DNA from: Prostheceraeus crozeri
Taxonomy: Eukaryota; Platyhelminthes; Polycladida; Euryleptidae
Direction: 5' to 3'
Length of the DNA: 64,000 nucleotides
Assembly (NCBI GenBank): GCA_907163375.1
Contig: CAJQUW010008631.1
Span: 1-64,000, forward strand
Shown here one piece after another: positions 27,814 through 37,260 of this stretch; position 1 is the stretch's first letter; every line of letters begins with the position of its first letter. The notes below the pieces were generated by a model. That model was not told the DNA's origin and did no database searches. It saw nothing but the letters and a program-made list of their open reading frames with translations. A program made the position numbers and the translations under genes.

Positions 27814-28275
27814 TTATTTCAAATCATGATAGAACTTACAAATCATTTTTTCATTAGAGGATGGATTACATGAAAAGTTTTGAATAATAGATGCAAATCG
27901 AGATACATGTAAACGTTTTAAGATGAAGTACAGTACAAAAGCACCACACGTTGATGAAAGTGGATGTTGTAGTATGCGTTCATTTCGCTGATATTGACGC
28001 GTATGTTTTCTCAACCACTGCTGTGTTGGTATATTTGGAGGTTGAGCAAGAGAGTCAAATAGTTCACCACGTCGGTCTTCTCCAATAAAGATCGCTTTCC
28101 AATGCTCACCGCCTAAATTCTGTGAATGAGTGTTTAGCACAATAAAGATGGGATAGTGATTTACTGCAGGTGGTAAGGTATCGAGTGAATAGACATTATC
28201 GAAAGCTTTCAACGTCGCTTCGTCTGCATTACGCTGCACTTTAGTCTTAATATCGTCAGCAGTCAACCAACTCAT
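27814..28275 (-). CDS. PRO: Adenain-like cysteine protease (copy B)
   Basis: 153 aa with His58, Asp74, Gln103 and Cys110 in place. It differs from copy A only at two conservative positions near the C-terminus (K for R in the ILKRL stretch, I for V). The start again overlaps the capsid stop as TAATG, and the stop is inside AATAAA. As the upstream capsid gene is intact here, this copy has a working capsid-protease pair. Confidence 0.9.
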   Translation of the reverse strand: MSWLTADDIKTKVQRNADEATLKAFDNVYSLDTLPPAVNHYPIFIVLNTHSQNLGGEHWKAIFIGEDRRGELFDSLAQPPNIPTQQWLRKHTRQYQRNERILQHPLSSTCGAFVLYFILKRLHVSRFASIIQNFSCNPSSNEKMICKFYHDLK

Positions 28276-29552
28276 TAACGATTATACTGAAGAATCACGT
28301 CACGATACTTTGTAATTTCAATATTTGAATCGAAGACTGCATAAATTAATACATTGATCGTCTCAGGTAGTGTTCTTTTGAACGTCAAATCCAAACGAAT
28401 ATTATGAGGCACGTTCGCTTGACGATAGGGTGCACTAATATCGCTGTCAGCAGTCAAATCAAATGCATAAATAGTATATCCACTCTTAAACTCTTTCATA
28501 GTCAGTCCGTTGGTGTCATCCGTATTGTAAAAGCCAAAAACATCCATAAAATCAACATAACTGCGCATAAATTGATCCGAAGCAAAATCTGGTTTGTAGG
28601 GTGGACCAGGATGACTCACACCATTTACACGTAAAGCAATTTCACTTAACTGATTGTGTTTAAAATTGAAAGGATTCTTCTTTATATTACCATTAAATGC
28701 ATCATTTTCAACCATTGCCACCATGAGGAGCTTCGGTGCTTCCGATGGAAAGAGGCCATCTTTCATGAAACTCTTTTGATCTTTCGGAATTGTAAAGGTG
28801 AGAAGCTTTGTATGCTGAATGGGGTAAATGGCATTTTGGCGGTTAAGGCCTTCAGCATGCCCTCTAATGACACTTGGATTCGGTACTACTCGACGAATGT
28901 AAAGTGCAATATCTTCCACATGAATTCTAAAATTGTCAACTTTAGCAAATGCATTCAGCGCAAATTCAGGCTTATTCAATGTCAGCTTGAGTCGCATGCT
29001 GGTATTACACAGTAAAAACTTTGACTGTCTAAAGAAGTCTAAATTCAGCGGACCATATAGCTGACATACTCTACTATCTTTAATCATAGCAGATCGCTTT
29101 ACAAAGCCACTGTTTGTTTCAACATCAAATTTTCCTGCTTCATCTCTGTACCATCCCATGGCTTCCATATGACTTTTTTGTGCTGCTGGATGAAACTGTG
29201 ATACATGATTGAAATATGATTTATAGGGATAATCGCTTTGACCACCTTCCACTTGCTGCTCTCCAATCGTTAGAGAAACATCACGAAGTAATGTAGTCAA
29301 TGGTAAATTGTTCAGTCCAACTTTATGTGCATCGTCAATAGCAGTTCCATCTGCTTGCTGAATTCTAAACCTCAAATCAAGCATCGCATAACTCAAATCT
29401 ATGTAGTCATCACTACCACCAGGAATAACAAATTCAATGGGGCCAGCATTCTCAGCTGTTCGAGGATGATAATCTACAATACTTGAACTAAGAATATCTG
29501 TCTGTATGGCTTGTTGATCGAACAAACAAAAACCGGAAGTTTTACACTCCAT
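28275..29552 (-). CDS. MCP: Major capsid protein, double jelly-roll (copy B, intact)
   Basis: A 425-aa capsid protein without frameshift. The N-terminal jelly-roll region includes GPIEFVIPGGSDDYIDLSYA, LRFRIQQADGT, LPLTTLLRDVSLTIG and SDYPYKSYFNHV; the second roll includes LKLTLNKPEFALNAF and later FKRTLPETINVLIYAVFDSN near the C-terminus, a typical closing strand. It forms the hexon-like lattice in Polinton virus particles. It starts 2 nt after the stop of the basic pVI-like protein (TAATCATG) and ends in the protease start. Capsid and packaging genes make this element a possible virus; particle formation is not shown. Confidence 0.92.
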   Translation of the reverse strand: MECKTSGFCLFDQQAIQTDILSSSIVDYHPRTAENAGPIEFVIPGGSDDYIDLSYAMLDLRFRIQQADGTAIDDAHKVGLNNLPLTTLLRDVSLTIGEQQVEGGQSDYPYKSYFNHVSQFHPAAQKSHMEAMGWYRDEAGKFDVETNSGFVKRSAMIKDSRVCQLYGPLNLDFFRQSKFLLCNTSMRLKLTLNKPEFALNAFAKVDNFRIHVEDIALYIRRVVPNPSVIRGHAEGLNRQNAIYPIQHTKLLTFTIPKDQKSFMKDGLFPSEAPKLLMVAMVENDAFNGNIKKNPFNFKHNQLSEIALRVNGVSHPGPPYKPDFASDQFMRSYVDFMDVFGFYNTDDTNGLTMKEFKSGYTIYAFDLTADSDISAPYRQANVPHNIRLDLTFKRTLPETINVLIYAVFDSNIEITKYRDVILQYNR

Positions 29553-29554
29553 GA

Positions 29555-30010
29555 TTAGAAGTTATAGCAGCGTCGTCGTTTAGCGCCTGATGAATGATTA
29601 GAGCCTCTGCGACGTTTGCGTGAATGCCTTTTGACTGAAGATCGCACCTTACCAGCTCCGCGATGTTTCCTCCTTCCTTTATTCATTCGTTTAGGTGATT
29701 TCTTTCCTTGAGTAACACCAGCAATGGTCTGCTTCAATGTTTTTAAACCGCGTTCCTTCCCACGATTCAACAAACTGCTCTTAAAACTTCTACCTCTGGA
29801 AAGATCACTAGCAACATCACCAGCAAAGCCAACGGCATTACTTAAAACATTTCGTTTTAAAGATCTACCGACATTGGATATGAGAGGTGCTACAACAGAT
29901 TTCAGTGCACCAAGTATGCTACCTCCACGTTGGCGGCGAGCACCGATGTAAATTTGTCCTCCGCCACTTACATAGGAGGGTCGTGAATAAAATGAGGCAG
30001 TTGGATTCAT
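29555..30010 (-). CDS. Basic pVI/pX-like minor virion protein (copy B)
   Basis: 151 aa, same layout as at 2242-2697: Gly-rich hydrophobic segment after YIGARRQRGG, then an Arg/Lys-rich tail ending AKRRRCYNF. Six substitutions against copy A lie in the basic half (for example KSPKRMNKGRR against KSSKRMKKGRR), consistent with weak constraint on the tail and a strict N-terminus. Confidence 0.65.
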   Translation of the reverse strand: MNPTASFYSRPSYVSGGGQIYIGARRQRGGSILGALKSVVAPLISNVGRSLKRNVLSNAVGFAGDVASDLSRGRSFKSSLLNRGKERGLKTLKQTIAGVTQGKKSPKRMNKGRRKHRGAGKVRSSVKRHSRKRRRGSNHSSGAKRRRCYNF

Positions 30011-30051
30011 AGCTCAAACCCTAAACATTGTTAGTTACAACTTTGCATGAA

Positions 30052-31272
30052 TCACTGTCGATCACTTAGATGAAAGATGTCGGCACGACGCATCCAAGAG
30101 TTCATACTTGAAGGATAACCAGTCCATTTAACAAGACACCATTCTTCACCTTGCCGTTTTTTACATCGAATGATTTTCTCTACCAAATATGTTTCACTTT
30201 CAGTGACTACCTCAATCTCATCGCGGTAAAAGCTACCCTCAATTTCTTCATTATCGTAATCTTTCAACTTGTAGGTGGTCGGAGAGTCTTTTTGATTAAT
30301 CCTTGATACTGTAAATACCTCCTCTGTCCAATTCGGAAGGTACCCTTTAGCAAAAACACTTTTCACTTTTGAGATACGAACTTTATCGCCAATTTTCACA
30401 TCACTTTTCACATGAGTGCGTTTACGTTGGAATGATTCGCGCACTTTATCTACATTGTCAGCATTTACATCTACTGGTCTGAGTCCAATAGAACGATGGA
30501 TAGAGTGATTGTAGGCATGGAGTGTATCTTGTAGAACCTTTGTCCAATTTTGTGTCAAGTTGGCAGTAAAATGTCGCCACAAGCGATTTTTTAATGTGCG
30601 ATTAAAACGTTCAACGAGTGCAGCTTTATAAGCGCTCTTTACACTAAACAACTCAATGTCATGCCTCTCAAATAATCTTGTCACATGCTGATTTTCAAAC
30701 TCTTTTCCTTGATCACTCTGAATTCTTTTTGGAATGCGACCTTCTCGAAAAATTGTTTGGAATGCTTTTGCTACTCCTTTCCCTTCTTTAGTTTTTAAAG
30801 GTTGAGCCCACGCATAACGCGAGAAAATATCAATGACGGTTAAAATAAAATTATTGCCCGAGTTATGTTTTGAAATGGAGGCAACATCGCACAAATCTGC
30901 TTGCCACTGTTCATCGATGTCATGAACAATATAATGGCGGGTGCGGTACTTCTTTTTCGCTTGTTTGTGGAGTGTATAGGTAGCCTGACCCTTTAACCAT
31001 CGTTTCACTTGTGATTGTGGAAGACCACTCGCTTTTGATAATTTCTTGATAGATGCAAATCCTGCCGGATGTTTTACATCATAATAGATTGACTTCAAAC
31101 GTTCAGTCGATGACGGCTGACTCTTTTTCCTCCTTCTCATCTTTTTTCTTTCTTGCCTTTCTACATTTACAACAACTGCAGCATTTAGCTTTAGCGGTTT
31201 TGCGATCGTGTTCACATTGCTTAGGGGTTTCATTATGAGAGCTGGCGCAGCAAGTGCAAGTGACAACGACAT
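30052..31272 (-). CDS. INT: Retrovirus-like integrase with chromodomain (copy B)
   Basis: 406 aa, with the same DDE triad (QAD, QSDQ, VERFN) and C-terminal chromodomain as copy A. Differences include T/I at 13, S/R at 42, V/A in the linker, R/T after QHV and S/T in KWTGYPS; none touches the triad. Both copies in the window thus have an apparently working integrase. Confidence 0.92.
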   Translation of the reverse strand: MSLSLALAAPALIMKPLSNVNTIAKPLKLNAAVVVNVERQERKKMRRRKKSQPSSTERLKSIYYDVKHPAGFASIKKLSKASGLPQSQVKRWLKGQATYTLHKQAKKKYRTRHYIVHDIDEQWQADLCDVASISKHNSGNNFILTVIDIFSRYAWAQPLKTKEGKGVAKAFQTIFREGRIPKRIQSDQGKEFENQHVTRLFERHDIELFSVKSAYKAALVERFNRTLKNRLWRHFTANLTQNWTKVLQDTLHAYNHSIHRSIGLRPVDVNADNVDKVRESFQRKRTHVKSDVKIGDKVRISKVKSVFAKGYLPNWTEEVFTVSRINQKDSPTTYKLKDYDNEEIEGSFYRDEIEVVTESETYLVEKIIRCKKRQGEEWCLVKWTGYPSSMNSWMRRADIFHLSDRQ

Positions 31273-31318
31273 TCACCTCTGGCGGCTCATTACATGGCAA
31301 GCAACACATCTGCTTCAT
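31103..31318 (-). CDS. Cys-rich small ORF overlapping integrase start (copy B)
   Basis: 71 aa, open in this copy as well, with all cysteines kept and one Q/K change. It begins 1 nt after the PPGW-gene stop. Over the shared 170 nt both nucleotide changes between copies alter the integrase frame but only one alters this frame, a small hint that this is the coding frame here. Confidence 0.5.
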   Translation of the reverse strand: MKQMCCLPCNEPPEVNVVVTCTCCASSHNETPKQCEHDRKTAKAKCCSCCKCRKARKKKDEKEEKESAVID

Positions 31319-31319
31319 A

Positions 31320-32012
31320 TTAATAGTCTGACAACATGTATTTCCTAGGAGGAGCTGTTTTACGTTTTCCTTTTACCAGTTTTAGTGGCGATGTAGATCT
31401 ACGTCGAGTTCTTCCTCTTGTTTGCTTAGTGAGTGTGGGAGGGGATGTAGCAGGTGACGCCTTAAACCAATTTGTTGGCATTTTCATCGCCTGAAGCATT
31501 GGAGTAGTAGCCACTGTTGAATCAAGTTCTTTCAATGTCTCATTATTTAAAGCAAATTTTGGCACATTATGCTTTTTCAATAGTTTAAGAAAGTATGACC
31601 AACCAGGTGGAACATAGCCCTGACGGCGCTTTCTACGTGTCGCATACTGAATCAAGTCTTCATAACGTGAAGCATCAATCACTTTATTTTCATCTGTAAT
31701 GATTTCTCCTCTATCATTTACATTGAGATGGGGCTCAATACTGTTGAAAAGAGATATGGCATGTGCGCGAGATGCTAAAGGTGTAGCAGTCGATACAGAG
31801 TCACGCATCTTATTCTTCAAGTTTTTCAATTGCTCAACAGTTTCCGATTGTAATAATACAGCACGATGTGGATCTTTGATGTGAACATTTTGCTGATAAT
31901 CTATTTCTTTCCTATACATTTGATTTGCAAGAGGTTGCTTTACTTGCTGCATGGCAGTCAATTGTACATATTCATCCTGAGGAATAACAATCATGCGAGA
32001 ATAAGAACTCAT
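31320..32012 (-). CDS. Conserved PPGW Polinton protein (copy B)
   Basis: 230 aa; PPGW at 135-138 retained. Changes from copy A are few (A/T and T/A around ATTPMLQAM, F/L near the end). The start overlaps the ATPase stop (ATGA). Probable virion or assembly protein, family function unknown to me. Confidence 0.65.
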   Translation of the reverse strand: MSSYSRMIVIPQDEYVQLTAMQQVKQPLANQMYRKEIDYQQNVHIKDPHRAVLLQSETVEQLKNLKNKMRDSVSTATPLASRAHAISLFNSIEPHLNVNDRGEIITDENKVIDASRYEDLIQYATRRKRRQGYVPPGWSYFLKLLKKHNVPKFALNNETLKELDSTVATTPMLQAMKMPTNWFKASPATSPPTLTKQTRGRTRRRSTSPLKLVKGKRKTAPPRKYMLSDY

Positions 32013-32674
32013 AGTTTGTAGATAATCATGGGAGTTTTCAAAATATCACTTCGAAATCTAAATTCTTCCGGACACTCTTGCGTAAAGTCAATGAATAAGT
32101 AACCGTATGGTTTTTCAGTAGCTGCTTGAAAAATTTCAATTAAGGCTTTTGATCCTCTGGGTGCAACTTGTCGCGCTAAAATTTCAAATTGACTTTTATC
32201 TCGCGGATTCTTGAAAATAGCATAATAGTGTGTATTCAGGTTTCGTGTACGAGCTTCTTTTCCATCAGGAAACAAATTTTGTGTAATATAGATGATAAAA
32301 CACCTTTTATGGTGTGCTGCGCGAGTGAACATATCTGTAACATCTTTTGAATTCTTACTTTCTTTTAATAAATCATCCAATACAACAACATCATTAGACT
32401 GAAGTTTATCCACTGGAATAATTCCTTCATGTCGAATAAAGTTGCGACTTTGCAATTCCTGAAACAGCGACGGTTGATAAATACCATAACACCAAATCAC
32501 TCGATTGATAGGTTCCTTAAACAACTCCCTTCTTTTATCCAATAAATTCAGCGTGAAAACAGTTTTACCTGCATGAGATGGACCTGATACAGTCAGAACT
32601 TTATCACATTGAAGTCTGAAATCCATTTTATTACTTTGAGACTCAACATTTGCATAATTAACGCTTAGAGCCAA
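32009..32674 (-). CDS. ATP: FtsK/HerA-type genome-packaging ATPase (copy B)
   Basis: 221 aa; Walker A GPSHAGKT at 31-38 and Walker B VVVLDD at 93-98 unchanged. The only changes from copy A are in RRELFKEPINR, on the surface helix after the P-loop. It overlaps its neighbours at both ends as in copy A. Confidence 0.9.
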   Translation of the reverse strand: MALSVNYANVESQSNKMDFRLQCDKVLTVSGPSHAGKTVFTLNLLDKRRELFKEPINRVIWCYGIYQPSLFQELQSRNFIRHEGIIPVDKLQSNDVVVLDDLLKESKNSKDVTDMFTRAAHHKRCFIIYITQNLFPDGKEARTRNLNTHYYAIFKNPRDKSQFEILARQVAPRGSKALIEIFQAATEKPYGYLFIDFTQECPEEFRFRSDILKTPMIIYKL

Positions 32675-33014
32675 AGATATTTCCCAATAGGTTGCCCACG
32701 GCAGGAGCTATCATTGGAAGTATTGCTGAAAGGAAACCGCCCTTTTGTGTTAGAGTTTTCCTCTTTCTTTGAAGGGCGACTTTAGGATTGGAGATGAAAC
32801 GCAATTTCGTAGCATATCGCTTAAGCAACTTTCGTTTTTTTGGCGCTAATTTCTTCGTCCTCAACTTCCTCACAAGAGAAATAATTTCACAAATGAATTT
32901 ATCGTTAGCATGTCGTATAGCATTGTATCGCTGATTTGCTTTCATTCGTCGGAGAGCTTGAATGGCTGAAGAAAACTTTTGACTTTTACGTTTCGTCATT
33001 TTACGTTTCGCCAT
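32658..33014 (-). CDS. Small basic pX-like protein (copy B)
   Basis: 118 aa with the C-terminal GGFLSAILPMIAPAVGNLLG segment. It differs from copy A at H/C, H/L, Q/K, T/A, L/I and V/A positions, the highest divergence of any protein pair here, though charge pattern and hydrophobic end are kept. Confidence 0.6.
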   Translation of the reverse strand: MAKRKMTKRKSQKFSSAIQALRRMKANQRYNAIRHANDKFICEIISLVRKLRTKKLAPKKRKLLKRYATKLRFISNPKVALQRKRKTLTQKGGFLSAILPMIAPAVGNLLGNIFGSKR

Positions 33015-33065
33015 TTTCCGTGTTAGTCTTTGCTAAAACCTATCTTTACCACATTTGCATAGGTA

Positions 33066-33389
33066 CTAACTATTGCGGCATAAGTGACACTCGAAATGAG
33101 CAATATCACAGTGGTTACATTTGCAAAGTTGAATGCAATTACGTATGAAACAGCGTTGACAAAAAGCATGCTTACATCTCTTCAAGATGCGCTTTTCATT
33201 TCCATCCTTTCGCTTACATACATCGCAACACATAGTTTCACCGTTACTGATGTCTATAGCAAGTCTTTTTGAAGATATGAATTTGCTAGCCTTTTCTAAA
33301 TAATAGACGCATGTACAGAAGGAATATACTTCGAGAGTGAGCAGACATAGCTCGAAAACCAGTTGTGCTACAATCAAGTACCACTGCAT
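33066..33389 (-). CDS. Membrane-anchored RING-like zinc protein (copy B)
   Basis: 107 aa from MQWYLIV (an extra in-frame MK upstream is created here by base changes, extending the frame to 33395). Hydrophobic N-terminal segment and all Cys/His ligands as in copy A; only F/L in KRILKRC and Q/K in QLCKC differ. The gene before it is broken in this copy, so the tight TAAAAATG junction has become remote from a working stop. Confidence 0.55.
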   Translation of the reverse strand: MQWYLIVAQLVFELCLLTLEVYSFCTCVYYLEKASKFISSKRLAIDISNGETMCCDVCKRKDGNEKRILKRCKHAFCQRCFIRNCIQLCKCNHCDIAHFECHLCRNS

Positions 33390-33421
33390 TTTCAATTTTT
33401 CTTTATAGAAAGTTGAATGTG

Positions 33422-33934
33422 AATATCTGAAATCGCTTCAATCACTAGACTGCTGCCATGATGGTTAATTTCAATTTATATTGTATTCACGACATGTGAC
33501 ATGCATGTGACTAATCTAAATACAGTAAATTCAAACGAACAAACTAGAAAACATGGAGTAAAAAAGGAAACTAAGATAAAGTGAACTAAGATAAGGTTAA
33601 ATGCGTTAAGACGTTCAGCAATTTTTATCATATGTCTTTTAAAAAATTCTTCGGGGTGATCTACCACTTCCATTGAATAAGAAGCAAAATGGAAAGAGCG
33701 ACTTTCCACCTCTTCCTTTCCAAAATGACTAAACTTAATTTTCGCAACTAATCGCGCCATGACAATGCTATCAGAGAATGTATTCATTAACTCTAGAAAT
33801 AGAGTGCTAGCATCATCGACCACTGCTTCGATGTCGGTCTCATCTTTATGAAAATTTATCACATAATCTTGAACAGCTCCTTTTAAACTTTGCCTATGAA
33901 AACGTAATGTTCCGCAGTCGTTTGAGAAAGACAT
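33422..33934 (-). pseudogene. PolB-NTD-like gene split by 126-bp insertion (copy B)
   Basis: From MSFSNDCG to AERLNAF this equals the intact gene at 6079-6489; the frame then enters inserted DNA and gives an unrelated hydrophobic tail to a stop at 33476. The true last 27 codons remain on the far side of the insertion (33422 to about 33468). The product would lack the last strand and turn (GSSLV...IQLSI). The remaining gene is nearly identical to copy A. Confidence 0.8.
33469..33594. mobile_element. 126-bp insertion with GGTTAA direct repeats
   Basis: AT-rich sequence present in copy B but absent at the matching place in copy A. It is bounded by direct GGTTAA repeats (33463-33468 and 33595-33600), of which copy A has one. 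This is the signature of transposition with a 6-bp target duplication. I see no terminal inverted repeats and no coding. The alternative, deletion in copy A between the repeats, is less likely because copy A keeps the full PolB-NTD pattern. Confidence 0.75.
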
Positions 33935-34021
33935 GATCGCCCTTTAACTAACCCATCCATTGCATGAAAACAACAACTCTTCTCATAGTAACATTTATTG
34001 AATAACGGTAACAAGCATGCA

Positions 34022-34570
34022 TTATAAATCAATGGTTTGAAAGAGATAAAATAGATACAGCTGATAACTATCATACAGCGAGCAATGATAACCATACAGG
34101 ACTTTGGCAGTGTTGAGGTAAGGAGGAAAGAAGCATTGGTTATGAACGTAGCTACTACAACGAACAGACAAAATTGGAACACACAAATCCTTAAAACGTT
34201 TCGTGACTTCATGATAATGTTGATTCACTCTACTATCCCAAGGCGGGAGCAAAATATCATCAATGATTAGATTGGGAAATACTTTCCTCTCCTTACCAGG
34301 ATTATTACAAAAGATGCGTATAACATTGAAAGCAGCTAACCATCGTTTAAAGTCAATAAGAAGAGCACTTTCACAAGAAAAGCCATAGTCTTGCAAATAT
34401 TTCAGATTAAGTCCATGAATGTGTTTTCTCGCCCATTGATCAACATTGGGATCGCAGTTGGCATGTTGATGATAGACACTAACAATCTGATATGTCCAAT
34501 TGTTCATAGCAATAGCACTGAGCTCCTGTACAGGTTCACCCTCACAATCCATAAAAATGATGATAGAAGC
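34022..34570 (-). CDS. DnaQ/DEDDh-like nuclease candidate (copy B)
   Basis: The frame from the phase-0 acceptor (TTTTAG, ending 34571) reads ASIIIFMDCEG and then as in copy A, with a single D/S-type change near PPWDSRVN. H-x4-D (HCSLYD) is present; the Exo II position is again NNP. The nearest upstream ATG donor is the leader at 35538-35540, 967 nt of intron away. If unspliced, translation starts at the ATG at 34552. Confidence 0.5.
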   Translation of the reverse strand, partial: ASIIIFMDCEGEPVQELSAIAMNNWTYQIVSVYHQHANCDPNVDQWARKHIHGLNLKYLQDYGFSCESALLIDFKRWLAAFNVIRIFCNNPGKERKVFPNLIIDDILLPPWDSRVNQHYHEVTKRFKDLCVPILSVRCSSYVHNQCFFPPYLNTAKVLYGYHCSLYDSYQLYLFYLFQTIDL

Positions 34571-34604
34571 CTAAAACGGAAATTTACACATCTAAGGAAA
34601 CGTT

Positions 34605-34853
34605 CTATAACATATTACAAAATGAAGAATTACATCGATGCTTTTCACGACAAAATACACAAATGATATGATGGCAACGAAGAAGTAAAATGTATCTAAT
34701 AAGACCACGTCTACGACACTCAAAGCACATAAGCGAATTGTCATAGGGTAGAGTTAGGAAAGGACTAGCAATTCTCCTTCTTTGATTTGCGTTTTGATGT
34801 AGCATTCTTCTCCGACTTGCGCTTCGTACCACTGCTGTTAAGGATTTGATCAA
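34605..34853 (-). CDS. Small RING-like zinc protein (copy B)
   Basis: Identical in protein sequence to 7160-7408 of copy A. CFEC...RCHHIICVFC...CNSSFC ligands. The start is uncertain because the first third overlaps the end of the 235-aa gene. Complete conservation of this frame and of the overlapping one says nothing about selection at such low divergence. Confidence 0.4.
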   Translation of the reverse strand: MIKSLTAVVRSASRRRMLHQNANQRRRIASPFLTLPYDNSLMCFECRRRGLIRYILLLRCHHIICVFCREKHRCNSSFCNML

Positions 34854-35540
34854 TTATGTCGTCCACGTTGGGTGGTTTCGGAATATATAGGATGGATTCC
34901 ATGTGCATGGAGAGAGAGGCTATTTTATTATCCTTGTGTCGACCATAATATAGCCCATTCACTTTGAAAAGGATATCCCAAGTACCTTCTCCGAGCTCAT
35001 CACATCTGATGGGTATTGAATGATCTCCATCCTTCTTATAGTAAGTACACCAATGTGATACCGGTAGGCAAATGTGATTACCATCCCAAATCTTTCTATA
35101 GGGAGTATCCTTGTCATCTCTCGCCTTCCACTCTTGAGCAAGAGGAGTAGGAATGTCCATATTTAATGTCACGTACTCCTCAATAATATCAAGTTGGTGG
35201 CGAACGTACGGACTCACGGGGATCAGTATGTACTCCCCATACTGATTGTGCATTATCTTGACATCCGTGGAAGGGAGCATTCCCGTTTGGAGTACTACGC
35301 TATGATCATCATAACGCAAGGCTTGTTTAAATTTACGCTGTAGCGGTGTAGGATTATGTACCTTGGATGTTTCTTCCACTGGCCTCAGTTGTAGATGATC
35401 TGACCGTAGCGAACCTTGTAACGTTTGACCGCCATTTTGTCCTACTAGTGCAGCAGATGGAGTAGATGCCTGAAAATGAAAAAAGATTGTATTAAGTTTA
35501 CGTTCAAGGGAGGAGAGGGAGGGAAGTAGCGACTTACCAT
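34765..35540 (-). CDS. Spliced 235-aa protein with M|AST leader (copy B)
   Basis: ATG 35538-35540, GTAAGT donor at once, intron 35470-35537, exon 2 from 35469. Product as in copy A with four substitutions (E/D, V/I and I/K among them). Basic C-terminus and aromatic core kept. Nearest gene to the right TIR; mirrored by the coiled-coil gene at the left TIR, a layout expected of early regulatory genes. Confidence 0.7.
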
Positions 35541-35641
35541 TTTAGTTGGATAATAGAACAGGGAACTAGAGAGAGAGAAAATGTGCGTCCGTCACTCGTG
35601 TGATTCAACGATGGAATGATTCTCACTGTGGAAGGCTCGCT

Positions 35642-35650
35642 ATTTATAAA
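35642..35650 (-). promoter_or_regulatory. TATA box of right-terminal gene (copy B)
   Basis: Minus-strand TTATAAATA about 101 nt upstream of the leader ATG. It may serve the 235-aa gene and, by alternative splicing, the nuclease-like gene. Confidence 0.55.
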
Positions 35651-35890
35651 GAAATGCTTGATTCTCATTGGATGATGATCCTCATTGGACAATAACATCA
35701 AGCTGATTCGAAATCTAACTCTGTCGTTTTTCGCCAATGTCCCAAAATCTTAAATGGCGTCTCACATCTAAACGAAGACAGATAGGAACAAGCCGATTGT
35801 TTCACTGAATTTGTCTCACTCTTAGCTTTCAAACGAGCTATCGCACGACAAAATCCGTCCACTGGAAGCCAAAATCGAAGCAAGCTGTCC

Positions 35891-37260
35891 AGAGGGGGGG
35901 GACGTCAGTGAAATTTCAAAATTTGATGAAAAATGTTTTGGTGACGGTCCCAGGTCGAAATTCCACACTTTGGAAAATTTTCAAATTTTTACCCATACAA
36001 AGCCACTCTGACACTTAGGATTTTTTCAGGTAAGCGAGCTCCGACCTAAAATCTTGTAACCGCTCTAACTTTTGAACGAAGACAGATAGGAACAAGCCGA
36101 TTCTTTCACTGAATTTGTCTCACTCTTAGCTTTCAAACGAGCTATCGCACGACAAAATCCGTCCACTGGAAGCCAAAATCGAAGCAAGCTGTCCAGAGGG
36201 GGGGGGACGTCAGCGAAAATCTTTTTCTCTCCGATTGACTTGAAACTCACCATACCGATGCAGAATTTCACGCTGAATCCGAATCTGGCCTCCGTTTTCT
36301 CATCCGATGCTTCGTTTTGGCTCTACAGTAGGCAGCCATCGCAAAAATTCTAACTCTGTCGTTTTTTCGAAAAATGTTGAAAATTTTTTCTCTCCGATTG
36401 ACTTGAAACTCACCATACAGATAGAGAATTTCACGCTGATTCCAAATCTGAAATACGTTTTCCAATCCGATGCTTCGTTTTGAAGCTAGAGCCCAAAACG
36501 TCCCAAATTCTAACTCTGTCGTTTTTCGCCAATGTCCCAAAATCTTAAATGGCGTCTCACATCTAAACGAAGACAGATAGGAACAAGCCGATTCTTTCAC
36601 TGAATTTGTCTCACTCTTAGCTTTGAAACGAGCTATCGCACGACAAAATCCGTCCACTGGAAGCCAAAATCGAAGCAAGCTGTCCAGAGGGGGGGGGACG
36701 TCAGCCGAAAATTTTTTCTCTCCGATTTCGCTGGAAACATCCTTCCTAACCCAAAATTTCACGTAGATTCCGAATCTGGCCTCCGTTTTCTCATCCGATG
36801 CTTCGTTTGGGCGCTACACACCAAAACGTCCCAAATTCTAACTCTGTTAAAATTTTGAAGAAAAATTTTTTCTCGCCGATTGCCTTGAAACTCACCCTAC
36901 CGATGCAGAATTTTACGCTGAATCCGAATCTGGCAGCCATTTCACCATCCACGACAACCTAGACGGTCGCCCACGTCAACCTAGACGGTCGCCCACGTCA
37001 ACCTAGACGGTCGCCCACGTCAACCAGGCGGTCGGACCAACTCACCCGAGTCTCACACTCTGTCGTTGCAGAGGGGGGGGGGAGTCAGCGAACATGTTGT
37101 GAACGGGAACCCACCTGGCCGGCACACCACGACAGACCACAACCTCTGTCGTTCCAGAGGGGGGGGGACTCAGACCCGAAGCACCACGGCGGCCGACCAC
37201 GACACTCTGCCGTTCCAGAGGGGGGGGCGCCGGTCGAGTGTTTGTCACTTGCTTACTACT
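35891..37260. repeat. Right terminal inverted repeat of copy B
   Basis: 1370 bp, complement of 14675-16043. G-tracts of 7-10 lie at about 35894, 36197, 36688, 37073, 37158 and 37220, the inner ones with ACGTCAG directly after. Four 22-bp units lie at about 36954-37035. The long units are about 305 and 490 bp. Ends in GCTTACTACT. Confidence 0.93.

Larger units (their letters stand above)
14675..37260. mobile_element. Complete Polinton/Maverick (adintovirus-like) copy B
   Basis: A 22.6-kb element bounded by inverted repeats starting AGTAGTAAGC at 14675 and ending GCTTACTACT at 37260; the AG...CT ends are typical of Polintons. It encodes protein-primed PolB, integrase, adenain-like protease, packaging ATPase and major capsid, the full diagnostic set, plus a TBP homologue and other accessory genes. 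The flanking six bases differ (CTTGAT and CACGGA), so no target duplication is visible. Only the PolB-NTD-like gene is clearly broken. Confidence 0.96.

Noticed and set aside
35891-37260. Regular repeats in the TIRs considered as a CRISPR-like array
   Set aside because: The 22-bp units are directly tandem without spacers, in an animal transposon; not a CRISPR.
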